From Bin87 sp034423595 (lineage in GTDB: Bacteria > Chloroflexota > Dehalococcoidia > Lucifugimonadales > UBA3495), in contig OZ242258.1 of assembly GCA_965207025.1 (NCBI GenBank), positions 2,232,001 to 2,296,000 on the forward strand: 64,000 nt of DNA. Direction: 5' to 3'. Of the stretch, positions 39,640 to 47,924 are shown one piece after another (positions within the stretch are counted from its first letter, which is position 1; each line of letters begins with the position of its first letter). A model generated the notes under the pieces. The model was not told the origin of the DNA and did no database searches. It was given only the letters and a program-made list of their open reading frames with translations. A program made the position numbers and the translations under genes.

Positions 39640-40533
39640 CTAGTCGTCGCCGGTGGACGCGGGCGTGGCTGGCTCAGGATGAATCTCGTAGCCGCCGGCG
39701 TCGTACAGGTCGGCGCGGTCGGCATCGGCGTGAGAACCCTGCCCAGCCCGGCGGTACAAGTGGGTGTACTCGTCCGAATACAGGTGGGAAACTGCAACCC
39801 GCTCATCGGAATCCGGGTTGAGGAGTTCGGGATCAACGGCCTTGCCCACGATGATCAGAGCTTGCAGGGTGATTTTGGCCTCACGCACCTTTTCGGCGAT
39901 GTCCGCCAGCGTGCCGCGTATGATCTTCTCGTCCGGCCAACCCACGCGATAGGCCACCGCGACCGGCGTGTCGGCTGGATACCCAGCTTCCTGCAACTGG
40001 TTGGCGATGCGGAACATCCGCGTAACGCTGAGGAAGATCGCCAGCGTGCTCTGGTGCCGGGCCAGATCCACCAACGCCTCACCCTCCGGCATCGGCACGC
40101 GACCCTCCGCACGGGTCATGATTACGGTCTGCGAAACCTCTGGCACGGTGAGTTCGGCCTTCAGCACTGCGGCGGCGGCGAACACTGCGCTGACGCCGGG
40201 GATGATCTCGTAATCAACCTGCTCCCGTTCCAGGATCCGCATCTGCTCCAGCGTCGCGCCGTACAGCGCTGGGTCGCCGCTCTGGATGCGAGCGACGGTT
40301 TTGCCTTCGCTCACCGCCCGCAGGGTGACCTCCATGATCTCCGGCAGGGCCATCTCCTTGCTGCCATACACTTCCGCGCCCGGCTTGGCAAATCCAGCGA
40401 TCTCGGCCGGCACCAATGAGTCCGCGTAGATAATCACGTCGGCATCGTCGATGATGCGCTTGGCTTTCAGTGTCAGCAGTTCCGGATCGCCGGGGCCGGC
40501 CCCGATGATGTACACCTTGCCGTGGTTGTTCAT
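39640..40533 (-). CDS. cbiF: Cobalt-precorrin-4 C11-methyltransferase
   Basis: 297 residues. Blocks: KVYIIGAGPGDPELLTLKAK, ADVIIYADSLVPAEI, VARIQSGDPALYGATLEQMR, YEIIPGVSAVFAAAAVLKAE and VPEVSQTVIMTRAEGRVPMP, which are the CbiF/CobM signature. About 35 extra C-terminal residues (DEYTHLYRRAGQGSHADADR onward) extend beyond the usual end, rich in Asp/His. Starts with a GGAGG about nine bases upstream. It methylates C11 in corrin synthesis. Sits between cbiL and cbiG. Confidence 0.95.
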   Translation of the reverse strand: MNNHGKVYIIGAGPGDPELLTLKAKRIIDDADVIIYADSLVPAEIAGFAKPGAEVYGSKEMALPEIMEVTLRAVSEGKTVARIQSGDPALYGATLEQMRILEREQVDYEIIPGVSAVFAAAAVLKAELTVPEVSQTVIMTRAEGRVPMPEGEALVDLARHQSTLAIFLSVTRMFRIANQLQEAGYPADTPVAVAYRVGWPDEKIIRGTLADIAEKVREAKITLQALIIVGKAVDPELLNPDSDERVAVSHLYSDEYTHLYRRAGQGSHADADRADLYDAGGYEIHPEPATPASTGDD

Positions 40534-40590
40534 GTGGTGTTCCTCCGGGGGTGTGGTCCTCTACTGACGGTTTCGGCGGCAAGCGCCTGC

Positions 40591-41307
40591 TTACCGACGG
40601 ATTATCAGCAGCGAGAAGTAGTCGAGGTCTTCAGCGGAAAGTTCCTGTATGTTGCGCACCACCCGCTCACGCTCGGTGGTGGCCCGCCGCACGTAGATGG
40701 TCCGGCCAGCTAACCCCAAACGTTCCAGGTTGGCCAGGGCGTCCAGCAACGTCCGGTTGACCTTCATCAGCACGATGGTGTCGTACAGAGCGATGGCCTC
40801 GCGCAGGTCGTCGATGCCGTACACTGCCGGCAGGATGGCGAGGCGCTGCCCGTGGTGCACCAGCGGAGCCGCCGCCGATGCCGCCGCTGCCATCACCGAC
40901 GAAACGCCCGGAACTACCTCCACCGGCAGGTGGGGATATTCTTCCTGGATGGTCTCCAGCACGTAGGCGAAGGTGCTGTACAACATCGGGTCACCTTCGG
41001 TGATAAAAGCCACGTCCTTGCCGGCTTCCAGATGCACCGCCAAGTCGCGGGCCGCGTTGCGCCAGACTTCGCCGGCGGCGTCTTCGTCGTTAGTGGGAAA
41101 CTTGGCCCGCACCACTTCCTGCCGTCCCTCGTCGATCAGGTGCTTGACGATGCTGTAAGCGTAGCTCTCGCGGCTCACGCCGGCCTGCGGCACCCAGATT
41201 ACCGGCACCGATTGCAAGACCCGTTGTGCCTTGACGGTCAGCAACTCCGGGTCGCCAGGACCGACGCCGACGCCGTATAGTCGCCCAGGATTGGAGGCGG
41301 TCGTCAT
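40591..41307 (-). CDS. cbiL: Cobalt-precorrin-2 C20-methyltransferase
   Basis: 238 residues from ATG 41307, which overlaps the cbiT stop as ATGA. Blocks: RLYGVGVGPGDPELLTVKAQ, SVPVIWVPQAGVSRESYAYS, DVAFITEGDPMLYSTFAYVL and VEVVPGVSSVMAAAASAAAP. The first committed ring methylation (C20) in the corrin route. Translational coupling with cbiT is visible. Length is normal. Confidence 0.94.
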   Translation of the reverse strand: MTTASNPGRLYGVGVGPGDPELLTVKAQRVLQSVPVIWVPQAGVSRESYAYSIVKHLIDEGRQEVVRAKFPTNDEDAAGEVWRNAARDLAVHLEAGKDVAFITEGDPMLYSTFAYVLETIQEEYPHLPVEVVPGVSSVMAAAASAAAPLVHHGQRLAILPAVYGIDDLREAIALYDTIVLMKVNRTLLDALANLERLGLAGRTIYVRRATTERERVVRNIQELSAEDLDYFSLLIIRR

Positions 41308-41951
41308 TTCTGCCCCCATACTACAAAAACTGGATTCATGGCTTCCAATCGTAAAGTTCCATCCGGTAGTTCACGTCCCCTTGACGCCGCAACCATCGTC
41401 AACTGCGGCGACATCAACGCTTGTTGCATCGCTCGGTAAGTGGTGTTGGCCCGCTCCATGGCCGCGAAGTTTGCAACGATCCGCCCACCGGGACGCAGTC
41501 GGTCAACCACCGTGTCGACGATTTCAGGCATGGCCGCTCCACCTCCCCCGATGAACACCGAATCAGGGTCCGGCAGTTCTCTCAATACGTCCGGGGCGGC
41601 GCCGACAATAATGTTGACTCGACCGTCGCCGTAGCGCGCCACGTTGCTCTCCAGCAGTCCTGTGCTCTCCACGTCCTTGTCCACCGCGTAAACCTGGCCT
41701 CGGTATGCGATCCTGGCCGACTCAACCGCGACCGAACCCGTGCCGGCGCCAATATCCCACACGATGCTGTCAGGTCTCAAACCAAGGGCATACAGGCTAA
41801 CGGCTCGAACCTCGGACTTGGTAATCTGTCCCCTCACCGGGCGGCGCTGTTGAAAAGCGTCGTCGGTCAAACCCAACGGACGCTCATAGTGCGGTAGGCT
41901 GTCCACGGAAGCGCCTGGTGCGGTCCCAACCGTCGAATCAGCCTTCAACAT
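41304..41951 (-). CDS. cbiT: Cobalt-precorrin-7 C15-methyltransferase (decarboxylating)
   Basis: 215 residues from ATG 41951, overlapping the cbiD end by 14 bases; the longer frame to 42074 is out of phase with any binding site and lies within cbiD. Rossmann methyltransferase with IVWDIGAGTGSVAVESAR, VYAVDKDVESTGLLESNV, VFIGGGGAAMPEIVDTVV and GGRIVANFAAMERANTTYRA. It decarboxylates the C12 acetate and methylates C15. In many species it is fused to CbiE as CobL; here it stands alone and no cbiE is seen in the cluster. Confidence 0.92.
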   Translation of the reverse strand: MLKADSTVGTAPGASVDSLPHYERPLGLTDDAFQQRRPVRGQITKSEVRAVSLYALGLRPDSIVWDIGAGTGSVAVESARIAYRGQVYAVDKDVESTGLLESNVARYGDGRVNIIVGAAPDVLRELPDPDSVFIGGGGAAMPEIVDTVVDRLRPGGRIVANFAAMERANTTYRAMQQALMSPQLTMVAASRGRELPDGTLRLEAMNPVFVVWGQK

Positions 41952-43197
41952 CGACCGCTGCCGCCACGGGGTCGCGCATGGGGATTCCGTCCGGCGAGGT
42001 ACTGGCCGAACCCAGCAGATTCCCCTCGAAATCGAAGCACAGCGAGTCAACAATGATAGCGTCGCCATCATCACCCAGGTACTTTTGCGCCTGTTGACAC
42101 ACCAGTTGGCACATCACCGGAAACACCTCCATCACCCCATGCTCCTGGGCGAGTTCCTGGAAGTGCCGGCCGCTGGCGGCGTTTCTCATCTCTTCTTGCA
42201 GTTCCGGCGAAGCGCCACATTGCCCGGCGAGCTCCGCCAGGAAGCCGCAGTCCACTTGGTTGCCGGCCACGTGGGTGACGAAATATCCCATCGCCATCTT
42301 GGAGAACTTGCCCACCATGCCCACGTGAGCCACTCGCTTGATTCCCTTGTTCACGCACCGCTTCATGGAAGGACCGGAGAATATGCCCGCTTCAACATAG
42401 GCCATGTCCGGCAAGTCCAGCAGCTCCCGCGTGTACTGTTCGCTGCGGGTGCCAGTGGAAAGCACCAGGTGATCCAGTCCGTTGGTCGCCGCCACGTCAA
42501 TCGCCAAGTGTACACTGGCACGCCACGCCGCCGTGCTGAACGGCTGCACGATGCCCGTGCTGCCCAGGATGCTGATGCCGTTGAGCACGCCCAGTCGCGC
42601 GTTGGTGGTTTCCTTGGCGATCTCCTCCCCGTTGGGCACCGAAATCCGCGCCCGAACTCCCGTGTCCGCCGGCCATCCACACTCCACCAGCCCCTCGGCC
42701 ACAGCATCGGCAATCATGCGGCGCGGTACCCGCGTCACCGCCGGTTCACCAACCTCTATGCCCGTTCCGGGGCGAGTTACGGTGCCAACGCCGGGACCGC
42801 CCGTGATCTGCAATCCCTTGTTGCCGTCGGGCAGCCGCCATACACCAACGACGATCTCCGCGCCGTGGGTCACGTCCGGGTCGTCGCCACCGTCCTTGAT
42901 GACCGAGCAACGGACGCCCTCCGCGGGTTCCATCGCCCAGCTGTTGTGTACTTTCAGTGTTGCGTAGCCACGCCCGCCCGGCAGCGGCACTGATACCTCC
43001 TCAGGTGCCTTGCCCGACAGCATCAGCATCACCGCCGCTTTGGCCGCCGCCGCCGCCGTGGTGCCGGTGGTGTACCCAGTACGCATCCCACGCGGGTCCC
43101 GCTTGGTGGGACGCGAGTAATCGCTCTCCGGGCGGGCCGATTCGCTGGCGTTGATTTCCGGTTCAGTAGCCATATCGTGGAATGTTGGGTCCTGCAT
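41938..43197 (-). CDS. cbiD: Cobalt-precorrin-5B C1-methyltransferase
   Basis: 419 residues. The conserved start of the core is MRTGYTTGTTAAAAAKAAVM. Other blocks: RCSVIKDGGDDPDVTHGAEI, GGPGVGTVTRPGTGIEVGEP, ISILGSTGIVQPFSTAAWRA and GLDHLVLSTGTRSEQYTREL. CbiD is diagnostic for the anaerobic pathway. The N-terminal 35 residues are variable; start at 43197 or at the Met eight codons later. It overlaps cbiT at its 3' end. Confidence 0.95.
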   Translation of the reverse strand: MQDPTFHDMATEPEINASESARPESDYSRPTKRDPRGMRTGYTTGTTAAAAAKAAVMLMLSGKAPEEVSVPLPGGRGYATLKVHNSWAMEPAEGVRCSVIKDGGDDPDVTHGAEIVVGVWRLPDGNKGLQITGGPGVGTVTRPGTGIEVGEPAVTRVPRRMIADAVAEGLVECGWPADTGVRARISVPNGEEIAKETTNARLGVLNGISILGSTGIVQPFSTAAWRASVHLAIDVAATNGLDHLVLSTGTRSEQYTRELLDLPDMAYVEAGIFSGPSMKRCVNKGIKRVAHVGMVGKFSKMAMGYFVTHVAGNQVDCGFLAELAGQCGASPELQEEMRNAASGRHFQELAQEHGVMEVFPVMCQLVCQQAQKYLGDDGDAIIVDSLCFDFEGNLLGSASTSPDGIPMRDPVAAAVDVEG

Positions 43198-43271
43198 CTC
43201 CAGTAACGATTGTACCCTATTATCGCCTTATCGCCAGAACGATGCTGTCGAGCGCCGTCTGTGTGTCCCCG

Positions 43272-44159
43272 TCAGGCAGTAGCCTGCGCTGCCCTCACCC
43301 GGTCGCTGGCAACCTGCACCAGACGGTCATCGACGCCCAACGGCGGCGCTACCGACATGGGAATATCAGGATAGGCTTGTTGCAGCCGATTCATCGTGCC
43401 CAAAACATTCCGCTGTAGGATCAAGCCCGGAAAGAACAGGTACGGCGCGCAAATGATGCTGCCCACCCCACGCTCTTCAACCAGTTCGGCCGCAGCAGAT
43501 TCCATGGTTGGATCGCCGTAGTGCGACTGCGCCACGGACACGGCATAGCTTTCGCCCAAGTCCCGCTCAACCCAGCTGCCCAGTTCCTTGAGCCACAGGC
43601 AGTCATCATAGCGCGTCTGTGTCCCCGCTTTCACCAACATGACTCCCGTCGGCTTTCCATCTCCCGAACCCGTCGCATATTCCGGCAGCGCGGAAATTCG
43701 CGCTCGCACCAGATCGGCGATACGCGCGTCCGCACCCAGACCCTGAGCCAACCGCAGCTCGACTCCCGGGGTTTCAGCCGCGATTTCCTCCAGCACCTCG
43801 TCCATCTCCAGCGTGGCGTGCTTGCCGTTTCCCAGGAGGTACGGGGCAATCACCACTCGCCGGACGCCGGATTCGGCCAGTATGGAAACGGCTTCAGGCG
43901 GATGCGGCGGCAGAAACTCAAGGCACGACACTATCACCTGCTCCGCGTCGGCGCCCAACGATTCGGCCAACCGCTCGCCAGCCTGCCGCAGCCCGACGGG
44001 CGTATTGGGACACCCCAAGCACCATGCCGGGAACCTCGCGCCGTCCGCGGCCCAGGCGCAGGAGCATTCGTCACGGCTCGCTCCCCGCTGGCTGCCGTGG
44101 CACAACAACACAACTCCCCAGCCGTCGTTGACTCCGTTTTCTCGCGCATCGGCAACCAT
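43272..44159 (-). CDS. cbiX: Sirohydrochlorin cobaltochelatase, long form, with Cys-rich insertion
   Basis: 295 residues of the two-domain CbiX type. The N-terminal GVVLLCHGSQRG holds the metal-binding His21. The motif CLEFLPPHPPEAVSILAESG and RVVIAPYLLGNGKH follow. The second domain has VAQSHYGDPTMESAAAELVE and SIICAPYLFFPGLI. An insertion right after the first strand contains Cys32, Cys34, Cys47 and Cys50 (ECSCAWA and WCLGCPN), not a standard part of the family as I know it; it could bind metal or an Fe-S cluster. It inserts cobalt into sirohydrochlorin. It lies 3 bases after cbiC. Confidence 0.9.
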   Translation of the reverse strand: MVADARENGVNDGWGVVLLCHGSQRGASRDECSCAWAADGARFPAWCLGCPNTPVGLRQAGERLAESLGADAEQVIVSCLEFLPPHPPEAVSILAESGVRRVVIAPYLLGNGKHATLEMDEVLEEIAAETPGVELRLAQGLGADARIADLVRARISALPEYATGSGDGKPTGVMLVKAGTQTRYDDCLWLKELGSWVERDLGESYAVSVAQSHYGDPTMESAAAELVEERGVGSIICAPYLFFPGLILQRNVLGTMNRLQQAYPDIPMSVAPPLGVDDRLVQVASDRVRAAQATA

Positions 44160-44162
44160 GGG

Positions 44163-44810
44163 TCAGTCCTCCAACAGGTCAAGAAGAGCGTTGACGGTGG
44201 CGGCGGCAGCCGAACTTCCCCCTCGCCTTCCCAAGATTGTGATGTGCGGCACGTCTCGCGCCGCCAATTCCGCCTTGGATTCTGGACAAGCGACGAATCC
44301 CACCGGCATCCCGATCACCATCGCCGGCGACACCTGTCCCGCGTCAATCAGGTCCAACAGCGCCAGCAGCGCGGTCGGCGCGTTGCCCACGGCAACCACC
44401 GCCCCGTCCATCTGCGGCGCCAGTTCCCGCACGGCGGCCACGCTGCGGGTGGTTCCCTCTCGGCGCGCGCGTTCCGCCACCGCCGGCGCGTCAATCAAGC
44501 AATCCGTCTCCACGCCGCGCCGCGACAGCGCCGCTCGCGAAATTCCCACCTGCACCATACGCACGTCCGTGATAACCCGCTTGGTGTCCGCCAAAGATTT
44601 CAGGGCGGCATCGACGGCATCGTTGGCGAAACGCACGTCAGCAGCGATGGCAGGGTCTCCCTCCGCGCGCACAATGCGGTGTAAAACATACCGTTCAGCC
44701 GATGACAGCGCAGCCTCCGATTCGTCTCCAATGAGGCTCTCTGCAACCATCACTAGGCTCTGCCGGTCAATCTCATCCGGCAGCAGAGCGTATTTGTCAA
44801 CGAGAGTCAT
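44163..44810 (-). CDS. cbiC: Cobalt-precorrin-8 methylmutase
   Basis: 215 residues, normal length. Blocks: YALLPDEIDRQSLVMVAESL, SSAERYVLHRIVRAEGDPAI, RVITDVRMVQVGISRAAL (with the usual catalytic His region altered), AVVAVGNAPTALLALLDLID and PAMVIGMPVGFVACPESKAE. It moves the C11 methyl to C12, giving cobyrinate. First of the cbi genes in the leftward series, 16 bases after the aspartyl protease-like gene. Confidence 0.94.
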   Translation of the reverse strand: MTLVDKYALLPDEIDRQSLVMVAESLIGDESEAALSSAERYVLHRIVRAEGDPAIAADVRFANDAVDAALKSLADTKRVITDVRMVQVGISRAALSRRGVETDCLIDAPAVAERARREGTTRSVAAVRELAPQMDGAVVAVGNAPTALLALLDLIDAGQVSPAMVIGMPVGFVACPESKAELAARDVPHITILGRRGGSSAAAATVNALLDLLED

Positions 44811-44826
44811 AACGGGAGTCCGTCGG

Positions 44827-45183
44827 CTAACGGTGCGTCGGAATGTCGATCAACACGTGGTTGACCGGATCAACTCCCAAGCGCAATCCCTGGAGAGTAT
44901 CGCTGCCTAACAGTTTCGGACAACCTTCCTCACCAAACACAAAGAGCCGAGTCAAGTTTTCTTTGCCGTAGCGAACGCGAACCTCTCCCAATTCTACTGT
45001 CGTCTGCGTACCGTCGGCCAAATCCGCCCGGAGGCGTGGCAATGTGGGAATCCAACCCAGATCCCGCAACGTCTTCCCCGGAAGTTTGCTGAATGATGTT
45101 CCCGTGTCAACACGCATATCTACGCTTTCTATCCGGGAACCATCGGCGGCCCAAATCCCCAGTGTGACGAAGACTTCGCCCAT
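44827..45183 (-). CDS. Retropepsin-like (clan AA) aspartyl protease domain protein
   Basis: 118 residues, a single-domain protein. The core has VDMRVDTGTSFSKLPGKTLR with the catalytic DTG triad motif, RADLADGTQTTVELGEVRVR, and the C-terminal PKLLGSDTLQGLRLGVDPVN with the hydrophobic-hydrophobic-Gly pattern of retropepsins. Such small proteins dimerise to act. It lies between leuS (12 bases) and cbiC (16 bases) in the same direction, with no functional link evident. Activity is inference. Confidence 0.8.
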   Translation of the reverse strand: MGEVFVTLGIWAADGSRIESVDMRVDTGTSFSKLPGKTLRDLGWIPTLPRLRADLADGTQTTVELGEVRVRYGKENLTRLFVFGEEGCPKLLGSDTLQGLRLGVDPVNHVLIDIPTHR

Positions 45184-45195
45184 ACCCCCTCCCGG

Positions 45196-47676
45196 CTACC
45201 CCACCACCACGTTCACCAGCCGGCCCGGTACGTACACCACGTTGCGCACGGTTTTACCGTCCACATGGGCCTGCACCCGTTGGCTGTCCAGCGCCAGCTG
45301 CCGCGCGTCGCCCTCACCGATGCCGGCCGACACGATGATGCGATCCCTCACCCGGCCGTTCACCTGCACCACCAGCGTGATCTCTTCTTCTGCGGCCAGG
45401 TCGTCATCCCAGCTCGGGAAAGCCTGCTGATGCACACTGTAGGCGTGTCCGTTGCGTTCCCACAATTCTTCGGCCACATGGGGCGCGATGGGGGCCAGCA
45501 TCAGCAGAAATTTTTCAATACAGTCCCGCCACGTGTCCGCGTCCACCGATTGGTCGTTCCACACCCGGCTCAAGTGATTGACCAGCTCCATCAACGCGGC
45601 GATGGAGGTGTTGAACTTGAACTTGTCCAGATCATCGTAGCACTTGCGAATCGTCTGGTGCAGAACCCGTTGCGTGTCGCGGACGGCCATTGGATCTGTC
45701 GGGTGAGCATCCAGCTCGTCGGCGTCGTACTCCACCAGGTTCCACACCCGGTTGAGCCAACGGACCACGCCGTTGATACCCTCATCGCTCCACGGGCCAC
45801 CCTGATCCCACGGCCCGATGAACATGAGGAAGCAACGGACCGCGTCCGCTCCAACCTGGCCCACCACGTCGTCGGGGTTCACCACGTTGCCGCGACTCTT
45901 GCTCATCTTCTCGTGGTCGGAACCTAGGATCACACCCTGGTTGAACAGCCGCAGGAACGGCTCGTCAATATCCAGCATCCCCATGTCGCGCAGGGATTTG
46001 ATGAAGAACCGGCTATACAGCAGGTGCATCACTGCATGCTCAGCTCCGCCGGTGTATTGACGTACTGGCATCCAGTCGGCGGCGGTTTCCGCCTCGAACG
46101 GCCCGCCGTCGAATTGTGGGGTGCAGTACCGCAGCATATACCATGAAGAATCCATAAAGGTGTCCATGGTATCCGTCTCTCGACGTGCCGGCCCTCCGCA
46201 CTTGGGGCATACTGTATTCACAAACCCCTCGTTGATCGCCAACGGGGACTCGCCCGTCGGCCGAAACTCGGCATCCTCCGGCAGCAGCACTGGCAACTCC
46301 GATTCCGGCACCGGCTGCACGCCGCACTCCTCGCAGTACACCATTGGTATGGGCGTGCCCCAGTATCGTTGCCGGGAGATCAGCCAGTCCCGCAGCCGGT
46401 AGGTAACTGTACTGTGTCCCCAACCGCGACGTTCTACGTCGTTGGCGATGGCGACGGTGCCCTCCTCATCGGTCATCCCATCATAAGCGCCGGAGTTAGT
46501 CATAAATCCCGGGCCTACATGGGCTTCCTCGGGTTCTCTGCCGTCCCATTCGATGGGAGCGATCACGGTGCGAATGGGCAGCCGGTACTTGCGGGCGAAT
46601 TCAAAGTCCCTGCTGTCGTGGGCGGGCACGCCCATCACCGCTCCGGTGCCGTAGGTGGTGAGAACGTAGTCGGCCACGTAAATGGGCACCTGCTCGTTGT
46701 TCAGCCGGTTACGCGCGCTGGCCCCAATGAACACACCGGTCTTTTCCCGCTCGGCGGAAAGCCGGTCAATTTCAGAGGATGCTCGGGCCTGTTCGATGTA
46801 CGCCTCAACTTCGGCCCGCTTGCTCTCAGAGGTGAGCTTGGGAACCAGCGGATGCTCAGGGGCCAGTACAATGAACGTCACGCCGAATATGGTGTCGATG
46901 CGCGTCGTGAAGGTGCGGATTTCCCGTTCGTCCAGTCCATAATCAGAGATGTCGAACCCGATGTCAACACCCTCGCTGCGGCCGATCCAGTTACGCTGCA
47001 TCGTGAGTATCTTGTCAGGCCAATCGTCCAGCGTATCGAAGTCCAACAGCTCGTCGGCGTAGTCGGTGATGCGGAAAAACCACTGCTCAAAATCGCGGCG
47101 CGTGATCGGCGTGTCACAGCGTTCGCACGCCCCATTCAGCACCTGCTCGTTGGCCAATACCGTCTGGCACGACGGACACCACACCACCGGGGCGTTGGCC
47201 CGATAGGCCAGGCCTTTTTCGTACAGCTTGATGAAGAACCACTGATTCCAGCGGTAGTATTCGGGCAGACAGCACACGACTTCCCGGTCCCAGTCGTAGA
47301 TCGCTCCCAGCGACCGCAACTGTCGGCGCATATTCTCCACGTTGGACATCGTCCACTCATAGGGATGCACGCCCCGCGAGATGGCTGCATTCTCCGCCGG
47401 CAGGCCGAAAGCGTCAAACCCGATCGGATGCAACACGTTGTAGCCCTGCATCCGCCTGAACCGCGCGTGGGCGTCCGATGGGGCCATCGCGTACCAGTGG
47501 CCAATGTGCAGATCCCCCGAAGGATAGGGATACATCGTCATCTCAAACCACTTCGGACGAGGGTCGTCGTCCTCTACCCGATAGATCCGGTCTTGCTCCC
47601 ACCGCTGCTGCCATTTGCGGTCTATGGCAACTGCGTCGTAACGGGGTTCGACTTGACGCTGGGCTGTGGTCGTCAT
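45196..47676 (-). CDS. leuS: Leucyl-tRNA synthetase
   Basis: 826 residues from ATG 47676 (MTTTAQRQ), or six codons longer from 47694. Class I signature HIGH as DLHIGHWYAM, the KMSKS loop as HEKMSKSRGN, the zinc-like CPSC...CERC segment (VVWCPSCQTVLANEQ), an editing domain with FTTRIDTIFGVTFIVLAPEH, and the C-terminal LeuRS tail (VVQVNGRVRDRIIVSAGIGE). Charges tRNA-Leu. It heads the leftward gene train that continues into the cbi genes. A possible -10 TATACT lies at 47757-47762. Confidence 0.97.
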   Translation of the reverse strand: MTTTAQRQVEPRYDAVAIDRKWQQRWEQDRIYRVEDDDPRPKWFEMTMYPYPSGDLHIGHWYAMAPSDAHARFRRMQGYNVLHPIGFDAFGLPAENAAISRGVHPYEWTMSNVENMRRQLRSLGAIYDWDREVVCCLPEYYRWNQWFFIKLYEKGLAYRANAPVVWCPSCQTVLANEQVLNGACERCDTPITRRDFEQWFFRITDYADELLDFDTLDDWPDKILTMQRNWIGRSEGVDIGFDISDYGLDEREIRTFTTRIDTIFGVTFIVLAPEHPLVPKLTSESKRAEVEAYIEQARASSEIDRLSAEREKTGVFIGASARNRLNNEQVPIYVADYVLTTYGTGAVMGVPAHDSRDFEFARKYRLPIRTVIAPIEWDGREPEEAHVGPGFMTNSGAYDGMTDEEGTVAIANDVERRGWGHSTVTYRLRDWLISRQRYWGTPIPMVYCEECGVQPVPESELPVLLPEDAEFRPTGESPLAINEGFVNTVCPKCGGPARRETDTMDTFMDSSWYMLRYCTPQFDGGPFEAETAADWMPVRQYTGGAEHAVMHLLYSRFFIKSLRDMGMLDIDEPFLRLFNQGVILGSDHEKMSKSRGNVVNPDDVVGQVGADAVRCFLMFIGPWDQGGPWSDEGINGVVRWLNRVWNLVEYDADELDAHPTDPMAVRDTQRVLHQTIRKCYDDLDKFKFNTSIAALMELVNHLSRVWNDQSVDADTWRDCIEKFLLMLAPIAPHVAEELWERNGHAYSVHQQAFPSWDDDLAAEEEITLVVQVNGRVRDRIIVSAGIGEGDARQLALDSQRVQAHVDGKTVRNVVYVPGRLVNVVVG

Positions 47677-47756
47677 TGGAAGGGATCCCCCCATCTCTTA
47701 CGGAATACGGCAGCGCACAATATATCACAGGCGAGCAAGGAGCCGCGATCATGGAT

Positions 47757-47762
47757 AGTATA
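47757..47762 (-). promoter_or_regulatory. Possible -10 box of leuS
   Basis: TATACT on the minus strand, about 80 bases before the leuS start. No good -35 box at 16-18 bases. Confidence 0.35.
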
Positions 47763-47826
47763 ACACCGGCGCGGCCATGGGCTTGAAGCGACAACGGGTC
47801 GTCCAATCAACTCGCCACCCATGCGA

Positions 47827-47854
47827 TTGACATATTCGCAGTTGCGCTGATAAT
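47827..47854 (+). promoter_or_regulatory. Sigma-70 promoter of the potassium uptake operon
   Basis: -35 TTGACA (47827-47832), 16-base spacer, -10 GATAAT (47849-47854). The transcript would start about 60 bases before the trkH start at 47925. Confidence 0.6.
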
Positions 47855-47924
47855 AGCGCTGGCCGACATAACGCGTCAGGCCATCGCCGTTAGTAACCCC
47901 ACCTTCATTTCTGACATTCGCGTC

